From contig JAUYBL010000030.1 of the NCBI GenBank assembly GCA_030693065.1, positions 27,761-91,760 of the forward strand: DNA of 64,000 nucleotides, given 5' to 3'. This document shows, piece after piece, positions 34,866-44,266 of this stretch. The notes beneath the pieces were generated by a model. That model worked only from the letters and a program-made list of their open reading frames with translations, ran no database searches and had not been told where the DNA came from. Origin of the DNA: Methylococcaceae bacterium (GTDB taxonomy: Bacteria > Pseudomonadota > Gammaproteobacteria > Methylococcales > Methylomonadaceae). A program made the position numbers and the translations under genes. Each line of letters opens with the position of its first letter. Position 1 is the first letter of the stretch.

Positions 34866-36548
34866 TTATTTTGTCTCAACAAGTGTATTCGCAAGATAAG
34901 GTTGCCCACACTTATGCATCATAAAACGCTCACCATCAGTTTGGTTAAAACTCACATCACCTACCGCAAAATTATCCAGACTTAAATTATAAAACCGGTT
35001 GTAATAGGCTTGAACGTCGCGTTTGATATGGGGATCAAACTGCGCTTGTATCGTTTGGGTGCAGCCATGAAGGCGCAGTTGAACCACGCCATTTTTAACC
35101 ACTAATTCGCCATTTTTGAACACCATATGAGCATGGGTAAACATGGCTTCTTTGTCTGCTTGTTTACTGTACACGGCAATATCGGCAATACCACCGGGCA
35201 GTAAATGTCCGCGATCATGCAAGCCAAGCATCCGCGCTGCGGCGGTGCGGGTCATGATGGCTATTTCGTAAAGAGAAAACTCTTTTTTCAGGTCTTTTAA
35301 TAAGCTCATTGCGACTGCTTCTTGGTTGAGCTCGGCCATACACGCCAGACGAAAATCGGCATCCATCAACAAGCGAATTAAATGCGGATAACGGGTAAAC
35401 GGCCCGCCGTTGGGATGATCGGTGGTGAAAAATAAGCGCCACGGGTCTTCGGCCAACAAAAATATTTCCAGGCCGATCAGCCATTGCAGACTATTTACAA
35501 AACTTTTTTGCTGATAACGATACGGCACCGCACCGCCGCTACCTTCGCATTCGGCATCCCACATCACCCATTTGCTTGGACTGGCATCATTGCGACGGCT
35601 GTATTGGGCAATCACGTCGCCGGAAATCGTCACGGTCTGTCCAAACAACACTTGCCCGACATCCATGGTGATATTGCGATGTTTGTTAAAACTGTCTATC
35701 AGTTTTGCCGCTGCCGAAGAAAAGCCCTTATCGCCGTCATTGCCATAGCCGTAAAACTGGATATGCGCCAAATGCATTGGCAAGCCCTGCGCGGCTTCCA
35801 TGGTGGCGATGGCAGTATCGACATTGCCGGGCATGCCTAGGTTATTGCAATGTACATGCACCGGATGCGGTAATTGAATTTCGCAAGCCGCACGTTGCAG
35901 CGTTTGCAAAATCTGCCGGGAACTGACACCGTAATCGGGTACCACATCATCCAGATCAAAGCTGCGCACATTGGATTTAAAAGCATTCGCACCACCGGCG
36001 TTAATCACCTTAAGGCCTAAACAGCGGGTGGCTTGTAAGGTCCAGGCCACATAATCGTTGATTTGGTTTTGACTGGCTCTGCCGCGCATTAGTCTCAGTA
36101 AAAAGTCATCGTTTCCGAGAATTGCCAGGCCAGCGGTATCGATGATGGGAATATCTGCCATCTGTAAATGCGCATCCAAAGCATTGGCGGGCAACACGGC
36201 GGGTTCAACGACGGTGGTGTAGCCCATTTGTGCGTAACGATAGCCGGTTTCGGTGCTTGACCAGTGGGCGGTACTAAAGGCATGACCTAGTTTTCTGGCC
36301 ATAAAATTGCGATGTTGTTCCGGCAGCAACAAACGCGCGGTATTAACGTTGCCACCGGCGATATGACTATGAATATCAATGGCACCGGCCATTACGATTT
36401 TGCCGGAAACATCAATATCCGCATCCGGCAACACGCCCGATTCAGGCGGAGAAACTATTAAGCCATCACGAAACCACACATCTTGAAGCGTGCCATTCAA
36501 CCCTTGAGCCGGATCAACAATCAGCCCGCCTGATAAGCGCGTCAACAT
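34866..36548 (-). CDS. fhcA: Formylmethanofuran dehydrogenase subunit A-like zinc hydrolase (FhcA/FwdA)
   Basis: A 560-residue amidohydrolase-fold protein. Predicted dinuclear-metal ligands are in place: H60 and H62 (DIHSH), K180 (would be carboxylated), H233 (HVHCNN), H262 (HLAHIQFYG) and D377 (TTDHPNGGPFTRYP). This is the pattern of FwdA/FhcA, which hydrolyses formyl-methanofuran-type carriers in the C1 pathway. Usually fhcA lies with fhcB, fhcC and fhcD; none of these is here. Instead it starts 1 base after a COG0523 metallochaperone gene and ends a zinc-homeostasis run. It could be a Zur-controlled extra copy or the sole copy relocated; both are inference. Confidence 0.83.
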   Translation of the reverse strand: MLTRLSGGLIVDPAQGLNGTLQDVWFRDGLIVSPPESGVLPDADIDVSGKIVMAGAIDIHSHIAGGNVNTARLLLPEQHRNFMARKLGHAFSTAHWSSTETGYRYAQMGYTTVVEPAVLPANALDAHLQMADIPIIDTAGLAILGNDDFLLRLMRGRASQNQINDYVAWTLQATRCLGLKVINAGGANAFKSNVRSFDLDDVVPDYGVSSRQILQTLQRAACEIQLPHPVHVHCNNLGMPGNVDTAIATMEAAQGLPMHLAHIQFYGYGNDGDKGFSSAAAKLIDSFNKHRNITMDVGQVLFGQTVTISGDVIAQYSRRNDASPSKWVMWDAECEGSGGAVPYRYQQKSFVNSLQWLIGLEIFLLAEDPWRLFFTTDHPNGGPFTRYPHLIRLLMDADFRLACMAELNQEAVAMSLLKDLKKEFSLYEIAIMTRTAAARMLGLHDRGHLLPGGIADIAVYSKQADKEAMFTHAHMVFKNGELVVKNGVVQLRLHGCTQTIQAQFDPHIKRDVQAYYNRFYNLSLDNFAVGDVSFNQTDGERFMMHKCGQPYLANTLVETK

Positions 36549-36549
36549 G

Positions 36550-37539
36550 TTAAATGACTCTGCAGCTGTCTAATGCCGCGTGAATTTCTTGTTTAGGCAG
36601 GTTGCGTCCGATAAAGACTAACACCGTTTGGCGAATTTCATTATCCTCCCAAGGCACACCGATACTGTCAGCCAGGAGCATGTGCACGCCTTGGTAAATC
36701 ACTTTACGGTCGCAACCCGCGATATGCACGATGCCTTTATAGCGCAATAAATCATTGCCGAAATCGCGGATCATTACATCCATAAAGCCGATGATCCTTG
36801 CAGCATCAAAAGCCTGGTCGGTGCGATAGACAAATGACGTGATACCGGCATCATGCTCATGGCTGACATCGTCGAGAAAATCGGGTTCAATTTCCAGAAT
36901 GGCATTGAGATTAAAGCCGCGTATGTCGAGGATTTCACTGATGTCGGTTTCACCAAAATGCGCATGAGCAATAGGCGCACGGGCGTTGATGACGCGTAAT
37001 CGCGCTTCTAATTCTGCTACCTCTTCCAGTGGTATCAGGTCGGTTTTGGATAATAACAAGCGGTCAGCAAAACCTACTTGTTCCTCGGCTTCATGATTAT
37101 TATCAAGCTGCTGTAGCGCATGTTTGGCATCGACGACAGTAATAATGCCGTCGAGCAAATAATATTCACCAATATCTTGTTCAACAAAAAACGTTTGCGC
37201 GACAGGCGCAGGGTCTGCCAAGCCGGTGGTTTCGATAATAACGCGGTCAAAATGCAGCGAGCCATTTTCGCGTTTATCCGCCAGCTCCCCCAGAATGCGC
37301 ACCAAATCGCCGCGCACCGTGCAACAAATACAGCCGTTATTCATTTCCACGATTTGCTCTTCGCCCTGAATCAACAGGTCGTTATCGATACCTGCTTCGC
37401 CGAATTCATTTTCGATAACGGCAATTCGATGACCGTGCTGTTCGGACAAAATGCGGTTTAACAAGGTCGTTTTTCCGGCCCCTAAAAAACCGGTCAAAAT
37501 GGTTACGGGCACAGGTGTGGAGCGGTTATTATCCAGCAT
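36550..37539 (-). CDS. COG0523 GTPase, zinc metallochaperone (ZigA-like)
   Basis: A 329-residue CobW/ZNG1-type G3E GTPase. Walker [16 protein letters not shown], switch region [12 protein letters not shown], the metal-binding [12 protein letters not shown] (CxCC), and the guanine motif SKTDLIP are visible, followed by a CobW C-terminal domain. Such proteins hand zinc to client enzymes under scarcity. It is separated from the FhcA-like gene by one base, so FhcA may be its client. It follows DUF1826 after 60 bases. No separate promoter is obvious. Confidence 0.88.
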   Translation of the reverse strand: MLDNNRSTPVPVTILTGFLGAGKTTLLNRILSEQHGHRIAVIENEFGEAGIDNDLLIQGEEQIVEMNNGCICCTVRGDLVRILGELADKRENGSLHFDRVIIETTGLADPAPVAQTFFVEQDIGEYYLLDGIITVVDAKHALQQLDNNHEAEEQVGFADRLLLSKTDLIPLEEVAELEARLRVINARAPIAHAHFGETDISEILDIRGFNLNAILEIEPDFLDDVSHEHDAGITSFVYRTDQAFDAARIIGFMDVMIRDFGNDLLRYKGIVHIAGCDRKVIYQGVHMLLADSIGVPWEDNEIRQTVLVFIGRNLPKQEIHAALDSCRVI

Positions 37540-37599
37540 TAGCTTTCTCGTTCAGGAAGTGGGGAGGTTAAAAGAGTTTTTGGTCACACCGATAGTTTT

Positions 37600-38274
37600 T
37601 TAGCCAAAATCGAGCGTTAACAATAACCGGCGTGGTAAAGCAGGTGTCACTTGCGGCGAGCGATGCACGGCACCGTGCTGTTCGTTGCCTTCCCAGGCAT
37701 TGCCTTTAAGTAAACCCACCGCATAAGCTGGCATCGTGTGAATGGCGTCGGGGTCTAAAATCAGTCCCGAGTCCTCATCTTTTAGTCCGGCCGAGGCTTG
37801 GCCTAATTTGCTGCGATCAATATAAGCATCTTCCAACCATTGGGTGCCGACACCGCCATAAGTGCAAACTAATCGACAAGTAACTGAATCCTCATGAAAG
37901 CGTGGGCACATAGGGCGGTCCAGGGTGCGCAGACGTAAACCAATGCGTTTTAGGTCGAATAAATCGCCAAAGGCCATACATAGACGGGCAACGTCTAGGC
38001 AAAACTCGCGATAACCCGGTATATGTCCGGCATGCGCAATCAGGCGAAAAAAATCAAATGTTGCAGGGTCAAGATTTTCTACAAAACTGACTTCGTTGTT
38101 CCCCGTTAACAGGTGACCAATGAAAATCTCCAACACACTGTCGACTTTACGATTGACCAAACAAATGTTGATGTCCGGCTGATATATGACCGACAAATCG
38201 GCCAGATCATCGGAGAGATAAGCGTGCGAGGTTTTGAATAGTGTTTGTGGATTTGCAACCATGGCGGCTCCCAT
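37600..38274 (-). CDS. DUF1826 family protein
   Basis: A 224-residue soluble protein recognised as DUF1826 by the segment LCMAFGDLFDLKRIGLRLRTLDRPMCPRFHEDSVTCRLVCTYGG and the end NAWEGNEQHGAVHRSPQV. The spacing H-E-D ... H-R-S-P resembles a jelly-roll (cupin or 2-oxoglutarate oxygenase) metal triad; that is inference. As I recall, the family often sits with COG0523 and ZIP genes in zinc-regulated loci. Its ATG overlaps the ZIP stop codon (TAATG), so the two are coupled. Confidence 0.72.
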   Translation of the reverse strand: MGAAMVANPQTLFKTSHAYLSDDLADLSVIYQPDINICLVNRKVDSVLEIFIGHLLTGNNEVSFVENLDPATFDFFRLIAHAGHIPGYREFCLDVARLCMAFGDLFDLKRIGLRLRTLDRPMCPRFHEDSVTCRLVCTYGGVGTQWLEDAYIDRSKLGQASAGLKDEDSGLILDPDAIHTMPAYAVGLLKGNAWEGNEQHGAVHRSPQVTPALPRRLLLTLDFG

Positions 38275-39056
38275 TAATTGAGTAAAGTGTGTTCCAGAAT
38301 GATGATCGACTGCATAAAACCAATGCCCAAACCAAAGATTAGGGTTTGCCCGACCAGATTGGCTATTGTCGAATGTTCATGCAGCGCCGGGATCATGTCG
38401 GTCGCGGCGATGTAGATAAAGCCGCCCGCCGCAATCGGCAATAAAAAAACTAACGAAGACTCTGCCAACTGACTGGACAACAAGGTAAAAATCGCACCGG
38501 CCACCACGGTCAACGAGCAATAAAAGTTGTATAGCACCGCTTTTGCTGGGGAATAACCGCCATAAACCAAGGCTCCGACATCGCCTATTTCTTGCGGGAT
38601 TTCATGGGCGATAATTGCTAGTGTCGTGGTAAAACCCAGTATCGGATCGACGATAAAACTGCCGCCGATTAAGATGCCATCGACGAAATTATGCACGGCG
38701 TCGCCCATCAGATTCATCTTGGCGATCGGACGAATTTCGTTATTTTGACCGGGCATATCGATATGATGGTCATGACGCCAGCGCACCAGTTTTTCCAGCA
38801 CGAAGAATAACAACATCCCCAATAATGCCGTTAAACACACCGTGGAAATTGAGCCTTGCCGTGCGACCGCATCGGGAATCAGGTGAATAAAGGCATCGCC
38901 TAACAATACCCCCACGGCCAAGGCCACCAGGTAAGGAATAATGCGTTGTAGCCGAGCAGGCTCAATCCATAATGCAAACAATCCGGATAATGAGGTGAGA
39001 CTCACCAGAAAACTGGCACCGATAGCACCCGCAACCACTTCAAATGAAAGATTCAT
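38274..39056 (-). CDS. ZIP-family zinc transporter
   Basis: A 260-residue membrane transporter with about eight helices. Metal-binding helix 4 reads NLMGDAVHNFVDGILIGGSF and helix 5 AIIAHEIPQEIGDVGALVYGG, the two signature helices of ZIP transporters. A His-containing cytosolic loop HDHHIDMPGQ lies between helices 3 and 4. It should import zinc or a related divalent metal. Translation is coupled to DUF1826. Its 5' side is a repeat element (39083-39264). Confidence 0.92.
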   Translation of the reverse strand: MNLSFEVVAGAIGASFLVSLTSLSGLFALWIEPARLQRIIPYLVALAVGVLLGDAFIHLIPDAVARQGSISTVCLTALLGMLLFFVLEKLVRWRHDHHIDMPGQNNEIRPIAKMNLMGDAVHNFVDGILIGGSFIVDPILGFTTTLAIIAHEIPQEIGDVGALVYGGYSPAKAVLYNFYCSLTVVAGAIFTLLSSQLAESSLVFLLPIAAGGFIYIAATDMIPALHEHSTIANLVGQTLIFGLGIGFMQSIIILEHTLLN

Positions 39057-39082
39057 CGTTATTTATCACTGTAGAGTTTTAA

Positions 39083-39264
39083 GGGGACCTCTAAAAATTG
39101 CACTTCGACAAGCTCTCGGCAAATGCTCCTGCGTTGCTCTAACTCCTGCATCCATGCAGTCGAGTGCGCACGGTTAGTACATTAAATCAATTACTTATCC
39201 GTTCGTGCTGAGCTTGTCGAAGCCTGTCCTGAGCATAGCCGAAGGGCATGAATGGAGGTTCCCC
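39083..39264. repeat. Small repeat element next to a truncated ZIP gene
   Basis: A 182-bp stretch bounded by imperfect inverted ends (GGGGACCTC near 39083 and GAGGTTCCCC near 39255). It contains a 47-bp unit (39116-39162) that also occurs at 28768-28814 (43 matches) and a REP-like stretch near 39200 (CGTTCGTGCTGAGCTTGTCG). It may be a MITE or REP cluster. Its right end overlaps the stop codon of the short ZIP-like frame. Confidence 0.65.
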
Positions 39265-39470
39265 TAACGTGTCCGGTAAATAAAACCGGCAATCGCATTG
39301 GGGAGCAGGTGCAGAGTGGCATCGGCTAATAGCAGAGACAGCACTAAAACGAAGACACCGGCAAGCAGCCGTTTTAAGGGTTTGCCCTCAATCCAATGGT
39401 ATAACGCGCCCAAGCTAATCAATAACAGCGGTCCAACTATATGAATAGTTTGATCAAGCGAGTTCATCAA
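39264..39470 (-). pseudogene. Truncated second ZIP-like gene
   Basis: A 68-residue frame (LLLISLGALYHWIEGKPLKRLLAGVFVLVLSLLLADATLHLLPNAIAG) aligns by eye with residues about 16-65 of the ZIP transporter next to it, including the DA.LHLLPNAIA portion of helix 2. It stops inside the repeat element, so the metal-binding helices are gone. It starts within the COG0523 gene end by a 17-base overlap. The remaining two-helix product is unlikely to transport. Confidence 0.65.
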
Positions 39471-40662
39471 TTAACCATGACGGAAAATTATCCCGGTAGG
39501 TTTTCCAAATCGTTTCACCGGCAGACAATTCAACATCACTCAACAAACACTGATCCAATTCGTTGCGTGCTTTGTCAGTATCGATATTTTGGCCGATAAA
39601 CACTAACTCCTGACGGCAGTCGCCAAATGGGATTTGCCAATTGGCCTGAATATCAGCGATAAATTCTTCCGGCCATTCCGCTTCCGGCACCGACGCCCAC
39701 CAACGACCGGCGCAGCCATGTTGCATGGTGCCGCCCGCTTGCGACCAGTTTCCAACCCATTCAGGCCTTGAGGCCAACCAGAAAAAGCCTTTCGATCGTA
39801 ACAAGGTGCCGTTGTCCCAATCATCACGATGCAAATAATCGTAAAACCGTTCAGGATGAAACGGCTTACGGGCGGCATAAACAAAGCTGGAAATGCCGTA
39901 TTCTTCGGTTTCCGGGGTGTGGCTGCCGCGCAGTTCCTGCAGCCAACCGGGCGCTTGCTCGGCTTGTTCGAAATTAAAACGCCCGGTGTTGATGATTTTT
40001 TGTAGAGGCACTTGTCCCATCACCATCGGAATAATCTCTGCTTCGCGATTGAGGGATTTAAGAATGGCCGTTAAATTCGCCAGCTCGTCGCTGCAGACCA
40101 AATCGGCTTTGGAAATTAGGATCACGTTGCTGAATTCAACCTGCTCGACCAGTAAATCGGCGATATTGCGTTCATCCTCCTCGCCCAGTTCGGCATGTAT
40201 GTCTTTGAGCGATTGCGCCTCTAAATAATCGCGCATGAAATTGACCGCATCAACCACCGTCACTAGCGTGTCCAGCACGGAAATGTCAGACAAACTGACG
40301 TCATTTTCATCCTTAAAGGTAAAAGTCTCGGCAATCGGCATGGGTTCGGCAATGCCTGTCGACTCAATTAGCAAATAATCAAAACGGCCTTCTTTAGCGA
40401 GTTGACCGACTTCTATCAGCAAGTCTTCACGCAAGGTACAGCAGATACAGCCATTGCTCATTTCCACCAGTTTTTCTTCGGAGCGGTTAAGCGTCACTTC
40501 GTTTTTAACCAGCGCCGCGTCAATGTTGATTTCGCTCATATCGTTGACAATCACGGCTATTTTTAAGCCCTCGCGGTTGGCGAGAATGTGATTGAGCAGC
40601 GTGGTTTTGCCTGCGCCTAAAAAACCGGATAACACGGTGACGGGTAAGCGTTTTTCTATCAT
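39454..40662 (-). CDS. COG0523 GTPase, second and longer copy
   Basis: About 402 residues from the ATG at 40662, which gives the standard [23 protein letters not shown]; longer frames up to 40740 have weaker starts. It carries [13 protein letters not shown] (CxCC), the guanine motif ISKADLV, and an extended C-terminal CobW domain. It is about 73 residues longer than the other COG0523 copy in this window, so the two belong to different subgroups and probably serve different clients. It follows the ZnuD gene after 133 bases. Confidence 0.88.
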   Translation of the reverse strand: MIEKRLPVTVLSGFLGAGKTTLLNHILANREGLKIAVIVNDMSEINIDAALVKNEVTLNRSEEKLVEMSNGCICCTLREDLLIEVGQLAKEGRFDYLLIESTGIAEPMPIAETFTFKDENDVSLSDISVLDTLVTVVDAVNFMRDYLEAQSLKDIHAELGEEDERNIADLLVEQVEFSNVILISKADLVCSDELANLTAILKSLNREAEIIPMVMGQVPLQKIINTGRFNFEQAEQAPGWLQELRGSHTPETEEYGISSFVYAARKPFHPERFYDYLHRDDWDNGTLLRSKGFFWLASRPEWVGNWSQAGGTMQHGCAGRWWASVPEAEWPEEFIADIQANWQIPFGDCRQELVFIGQNIDTDKARNELDQCLLSDVELSAGETIWKTYRDNFPSWLIDELA

Positions 40663-40795
40663 GACTTGAAACTCACGCGGTAGTTGGCTGATGCCTTTGC
40701 ACATTTTAGTAACAGCGATACCGTGTAAGGTGCGGCCCACGTGTTTTTGCTGTGCACAGTTATTTCGATGGCTTGATGAATTTTTAAGATTTTCA

Positions 40796-42811
40796 TTAGT
40801 AATTCACCCTGAAGCCTATTTCCGCACCGCGTCCTGGTTCCGGCGCAAAGTTACGCAGGTAAGAGGTGGAATTACGGATGTTCTCATTCAGCAAGTTATT
40901 GGCTTTGGCAAACACCATCACATCCGCACCGTGAACATCCAGTATTTGATATTGAGTGCCAATGGTAAGCAGCATATAGCCATCTGTAGGCGTGTCGATG
41001 TCACCGGCATGCGTCTGGGCTTCCCCGCGCGTCAGGCGCAGGTTGGTGTCCCACTCACCCTTGCTGTAGTCGAGCTGAAAACCGAAACGCAACGGCGGCA
41101 TGCGCGGCACATCGCCGCCATTGACGAATTGACCACGGGTAAAATCGCTAAACAGCATTAACTCGACCAGTCCGAGATGATTTTGCAGCAACGGGAAAGT
41201 CAGTTTGCTTTCATAACCCATGAAGGTGGCATCGGCCTGACTGCTTTGAACGACGGCTGCACCGTCGATGAACTGGCCGTTACGTTGTTGGTAGATGTAA
41301 TCGCCCGCCCAATTGTGAAACAAATCAAACTGGGCTCTGACCCAGTCCGATTTAAACTTGTAACCCAAATCCAGGTTATATGAGGTTTCTTCGGTCAGAT
41401 TGATGTCGCCGATTTCATAGCTGCGGGTGGCGTCATGGTAACCATTAGCCAGCAACTCCTGCACTTGCGGTGCGCGTTGCGAGCGGGTGATTGCCAGATT
41501 AAGACTGTTGTTGTCATTTAACTTCCACAGGCTGGAAGCGGAAGCGCTGACCGGCGTATAACTGAGACTGGAAAATCCTTGCGGTTCCAATGTCGTTTCT
41601 TCAACACGGACACCGAGCTGGTTAGCAAACGCACCGGTATTGAACGATTCCACCGCAAAGACACCGTAACTGTTGGTTTGCGTCTGCGGGACAATCACTT
41701 CATTGGTTGATTTATCAATGGCCGCAAAATCGCTGGCAATGGCTTGGAAACCCACCATGCCACGAAATATTCCCAGTGGATTGTGGGTGAGTTCCAGGCG
41801 GCTCTCGTAGGTTTTATTGGTGAAAAATGAGGCGGCCACGCCATCAGGAATTTCCGTATGTTGGTAATCGGTATAACCCAACTTCATGCGCAAGGATTCA
41901 GCGAAGCGAAACGGATTTTTCAACTCACTTTTAAAGTCGTATTTGCTTTGTTTAAGATCGATTCGTGTCAGTTCGCCGCCCGAACCATCCGGCGCAATGC
42001 CATAGTTATTTTCCAAGCGGTTAATGGAGATACCGACAAAACCCGGATCACCGATCAGAGAAACACCCGCCGAACCGCTGATGGCGTGAGCAGAGGTGTT
42101 GTCGATGTAGCCGTGAGTATTTTGAATAACATTGAGTGCCGGATCGGTCGCTTGAGCGGCGTTAACATCAATAGCAGAGCCGCCAATATCAAGATTATTC
42201 CGGTCGCGATAAAAACCATCCAGATGGTAGGCCAGGTTGCTTTTGCCGCCTTCTATTTTTAATACAGTGGATGTCTCATCCGATACTGAGTCAAAGCGTT
42301 GCTCAAGCGCACCACCCAGCAATCGGTCAGGGAGTTTGCCGGGAATCCGGTTGTCGATCACATTGACCACACCGCCAATCGCACCACTGCCATAGAGCAA
42401 GGAGGCGGGGCCGCGCAATACTTCGATACGCTCTGCCAGCAACGGCTCGACGCTGGTCGCGTGGTCGGGGCTGATTGCCGATACGTCATTACTGCCAATG
42501 CCGTTATTCAATACCCTTACTCGCGGCCCACTTTGACCGCGAATGACCGGCGTACCGACACCGGGGCCGAAGGATTGGCTAGTGATACCCAATTCGTTTT
42601 TTAGTGTTTCACCGATGCTGTGGCCGACTTTTAAACGCAATTCCTTGTCGCTTAATACCGTAACAGGAACCGCAGATTCAGAAACTTTGTCTTGCAGGGG
42701 CGCGGTAACAACCACTTCGTCTAATTCCACTATGGTTTCATCGGCGGCATAGGCGGTCGGCGCAATCACGGCCGCAAATAAGCAAAGATAAATATCGGTT
42801 TGTTTTTTCAT
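40796..42811 (-). CDS. znuD: TonB-dependent zinc receptor (ZnuD-like)
   Basis: About 671 residues from ATG 42811, with a signal peptide ending [13 protein letters not shown]. The plug domain starts [28 protein letters not shown] (TonB box-like), and the barrel ends with the usual aromatic motif ([10 protein letters not shown]). Its wording resembles ZnuD of Neisseria and Acinetobacter. It would take up zinc across the outer membrane with TonB-ExbBD energy. Zur is encoded directly upstream on the same strand. An upstream in-frame ATG at 42823 is possible but reads MEHP before the signal peptide. Confidence 0.85.
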   Translation of the reverse strand: MKKQTDIYLCLFAAVIAPTAYAADETIVELDEVVVTAPLQDKVSESAVPVTVLSDKELRLKVGHSIGETLKNELGITSQSFGPGVGTPVIRGQSGPRVRVLNNGIGSNDVSAISPDHATSVEPLLAERIEVLRGPASLLYGSGAIGGVVNVIDNRIPGKLPDRLLGGALEQRFDSVSDETSTVLKIEGGKSNLAYHLDGFYRDRNNLDIGGSAIDVNAAQATDPALNVIQNTHGYIDNTSAHAISGSAGVSLIGDPGFVGISINRLENNYGIAPDGSGGELTRIDLKQSKYDFKSELKNPFRFAESLRMKLGYTDYQHTEIPDGVAASFFTNKTYESRLELTHNPLGIFRGMVGFQAIASDFAAIDKSTNEVIVPQTQTNSYGVFAVESFNTGAFANQLGVRVEETTLEPQGFSSLSYTPVSASASSLWKLNDNNSLNLAITRSQRAPQVQELLANGYHDATRSYEIGDINLTEETSYNLDLGYKFKSDWVRAQFDLFHNWAGDYIYQQRNGQFIDGAAVVQSSQADATFMGYESKLTFPLLQNHLGLVELMLFSDFTRGQFVNGGDVPRMPPLRFGFQLDYSKGEWDTNLRLTRGEAQTHAGDIDTPTDGYMLLTIGTQYQILDVHGADVMVFAKANNLLNENIRNSTSYLRNFAPEPGRGAEIGFRVNY

Positions 42812-42855
42812 AGGATGTTCCATTCCTAATGTAAGGAAAATTAGTAGTTTATTGG

Positions 42856-42874
42856 ATGAATTACATTAATTCAT
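42856..42874. promoter_or_regulatory. Palindrome in front of znuD
   Basis: ATGAATTA-CAT-TAATTCAT: 8-bp perfect inverted repeat with a three-base centre, 45 bases upstream of the znuD start. It is AT-rich and not a good match to the enterobacterial Zur box, so it may be a different operator. Confidence 0.4.
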
Positions 42875-42972
42875 AGGTTATTACATAGGGCTTTAAAGCC
42901 ATTGTTTTTTCGTTTCGAAAGGATCTTTATTCAGTCATGATGCGTGAAATCCCGCCAGAGATCCTCAGTAAA

Positions 42973-43485
42973 TTAGTGTTGGTTACCTTGAACATCACTG
43001 CATTTAACGCAGATCCCCTGGGCCTCTATTGCCTTGCTAGAAGCAACAAAACCGGCTTGAGAAAATTCTTGTGACAGGGCTGCCATCACTTTTGGGGCGA
43101 GGCGTTCTTCAACGTCATTGCAGCACTTACAAATTAACAGTAATAGTTCGTGCTGATGCCCGGAACAACTGCAACCGACAAAGGCATTGAGGCTTTCCAC
43201 CCGATGAATCAGACCTTGTTCAATCAAAAAATCCAGAGCTCGATAAATCGTCGTGGGTTTCGCGGCATGTTGCAGAGGTTTGATGCGATCCAGCAAATCA
43301 TAGGCTTTGACTGCTTTATGGCTGTCCCAGATCAATTCCAGTACTTGCTGACGAATCGGCGTTAGCTTTACACCACGGACCCCACACAGATGCTCTGCCA
43401 TACCCAACGCCTTGCTGACACATTTTTTATGGTCGTGTTCTAAGGAGTGACGGTTGCTTTGGCTTGCTTCGGCTAAGGAATACAT
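42973..43485 (-). CDS. zur: Fur-family zinc repressor Zur
   Basis: A 170-residue Fur-family protein. The DNA-binding part is LTPIRQQVLELIWDSHKAVKAYDLLDRIKPLQHAAKPTTIYRALDFLIEQGLIHRVES, followed by a dimerisation domain with CSCSGHQHELLLLICKCCNDVEE and a C-terminal CVKC, the structural zinc cysteines. The N-terminal part carries an extended His-containing segment. Zur represses zinc uptake genes when zinc is plentiful; its genes here stand downstream on the same strand. A good Zur-box-like palindrome lies 25 bases before the start, suggesting autoregulation. Confidence 0.9.
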   Translation of the reverse strand: MYSLAEASQSNRHSLEHDHKKCVSKALGMAEHLCGVRGVKLTPIRQQVLELIWDSHKAVKAYDLLDRIKPLQHAAKPTTIYRALDFLIEQGLIHRVESLNAFVGCSCSGHQHELLLLICKCCNDVEERLAPKVMAALSQEFSQAGFVASSKAIEAQGICVKCSDVQGNQH

Positions 43486-43509
43486 GGTGATGAGCTGCTT
43501 ATTTAAAGA

Positions 43510-43529
43510 GTGATGTTATATTATATCAC
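43510..43529. promoter_or_regulatory. Zur-box-like operator
   Basis: GTGATGTTATATTATATCAC. Its centre TGTTATATTATATCA (43514-43528) differs from the E. coli core TGTTATA-N-TATAACA by one base, and the two halves mirror each other at 8 of 10 positions. It sits between zur and the upstream unknown gene, so it should control zur and possibly that gene's far end. Confidence 0.8.
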
Positions 43530-43564
43530 TTGCTATTGAGCGTCAATTTTCTTTGCCGGTTTTC

Positions 43565-44266
43565 CTAATTGGCCGCCAAAGCTTTTTTTTCGCTTACTAT
43601 TGGTAATCGTTCACGCGCTACCGGATTAGCGGCCTGCCAATCAGTTTCACCGATTTCGCGAAATTGGGTGATGGCTTGCTCAATTGCATGGCGATCGATA
43701 ACGTCGACATCGAGCACAATGTGAAGACCGATACCATAAACATAGCGCCGATCAAGCTGGAATCTCTCATGGATAGTCGGAGGAGCTTCGCGAACTATCT
43801 CGGATTCAAGCTTTTGCCATTGCTCAAAGAAAGTCAGGCCGCCAAATTGTTCGTATTGCAGTTCCTTGCGTTCAATCAGTTCGTAACTCAGGATTTTGCC
43901 GGTATTAGAAAAGTCCGCGGGCTTGAATTCCATGATGGACTCAGCCGTATGCTCTTCTGGTGTCAACATTGCTGCCGTGCGCTGGTAGGCAAATTCATGA
44001 GCGGCATCCCAAAAAGCCTTCCGTGCAGTAACTATTGTTGCATTCCAGATCGTGAATCGATCTAGGCCTGGAAAATAAAAATCAAACCACTGACTGTACA
44101 AGTCCGGCCGACCGGGTTCATCGAGAATCAAGTGGCTGGTGAACAGTCCGCCATATTCGTTAGCATCACGCTTAATTTGTCCTTTGAGGCGGATTACCTC
44201 ATCGCTACGTTTATGCCGAGGCCGTGAAATGAAAGGAGGGCGCTTTTTTTTGAATGGATGGGGCAT
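43565..44266 (-). CDS. Unrecognised 233-residue protein
   Basis: A 233-residue soluble protein with a very basic N-terminus (KKKRPPFISRPRHKRSDEV) and several Trp/Phe-rich segments (YSQWFDFYFPGLDRFTIWNATIVTARKAFWDAAHEFAYQR). I do not recognise the family and see no motif that gives a function. It is alone on the minus strand between the Zur box and the Anbu cluster; the AGGA ribosome-binding site supports the ATG start at 44266. Confidence 0.7.
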   Translation of the reverse strand: MPHPFKKKRPPFISRPRHKRSDEVIRLKGQIKRDANEYGGLFTSHLILDEPGRPDLYSQWFDFYFPGLDRFTIWNATIVTARKAFWDAAHEFAYQRTAAMLTPEEHTAESIMEFKPADFSNTGKILSYELIERKELQYEQFGGLTFFEQWQKLESEIVREAPPTIHERFQLDRRYVYGIGLHIVLDVDVIDRHAIEQAITQFREIGETDWQAANPVARERLPIVSEKKALAAN

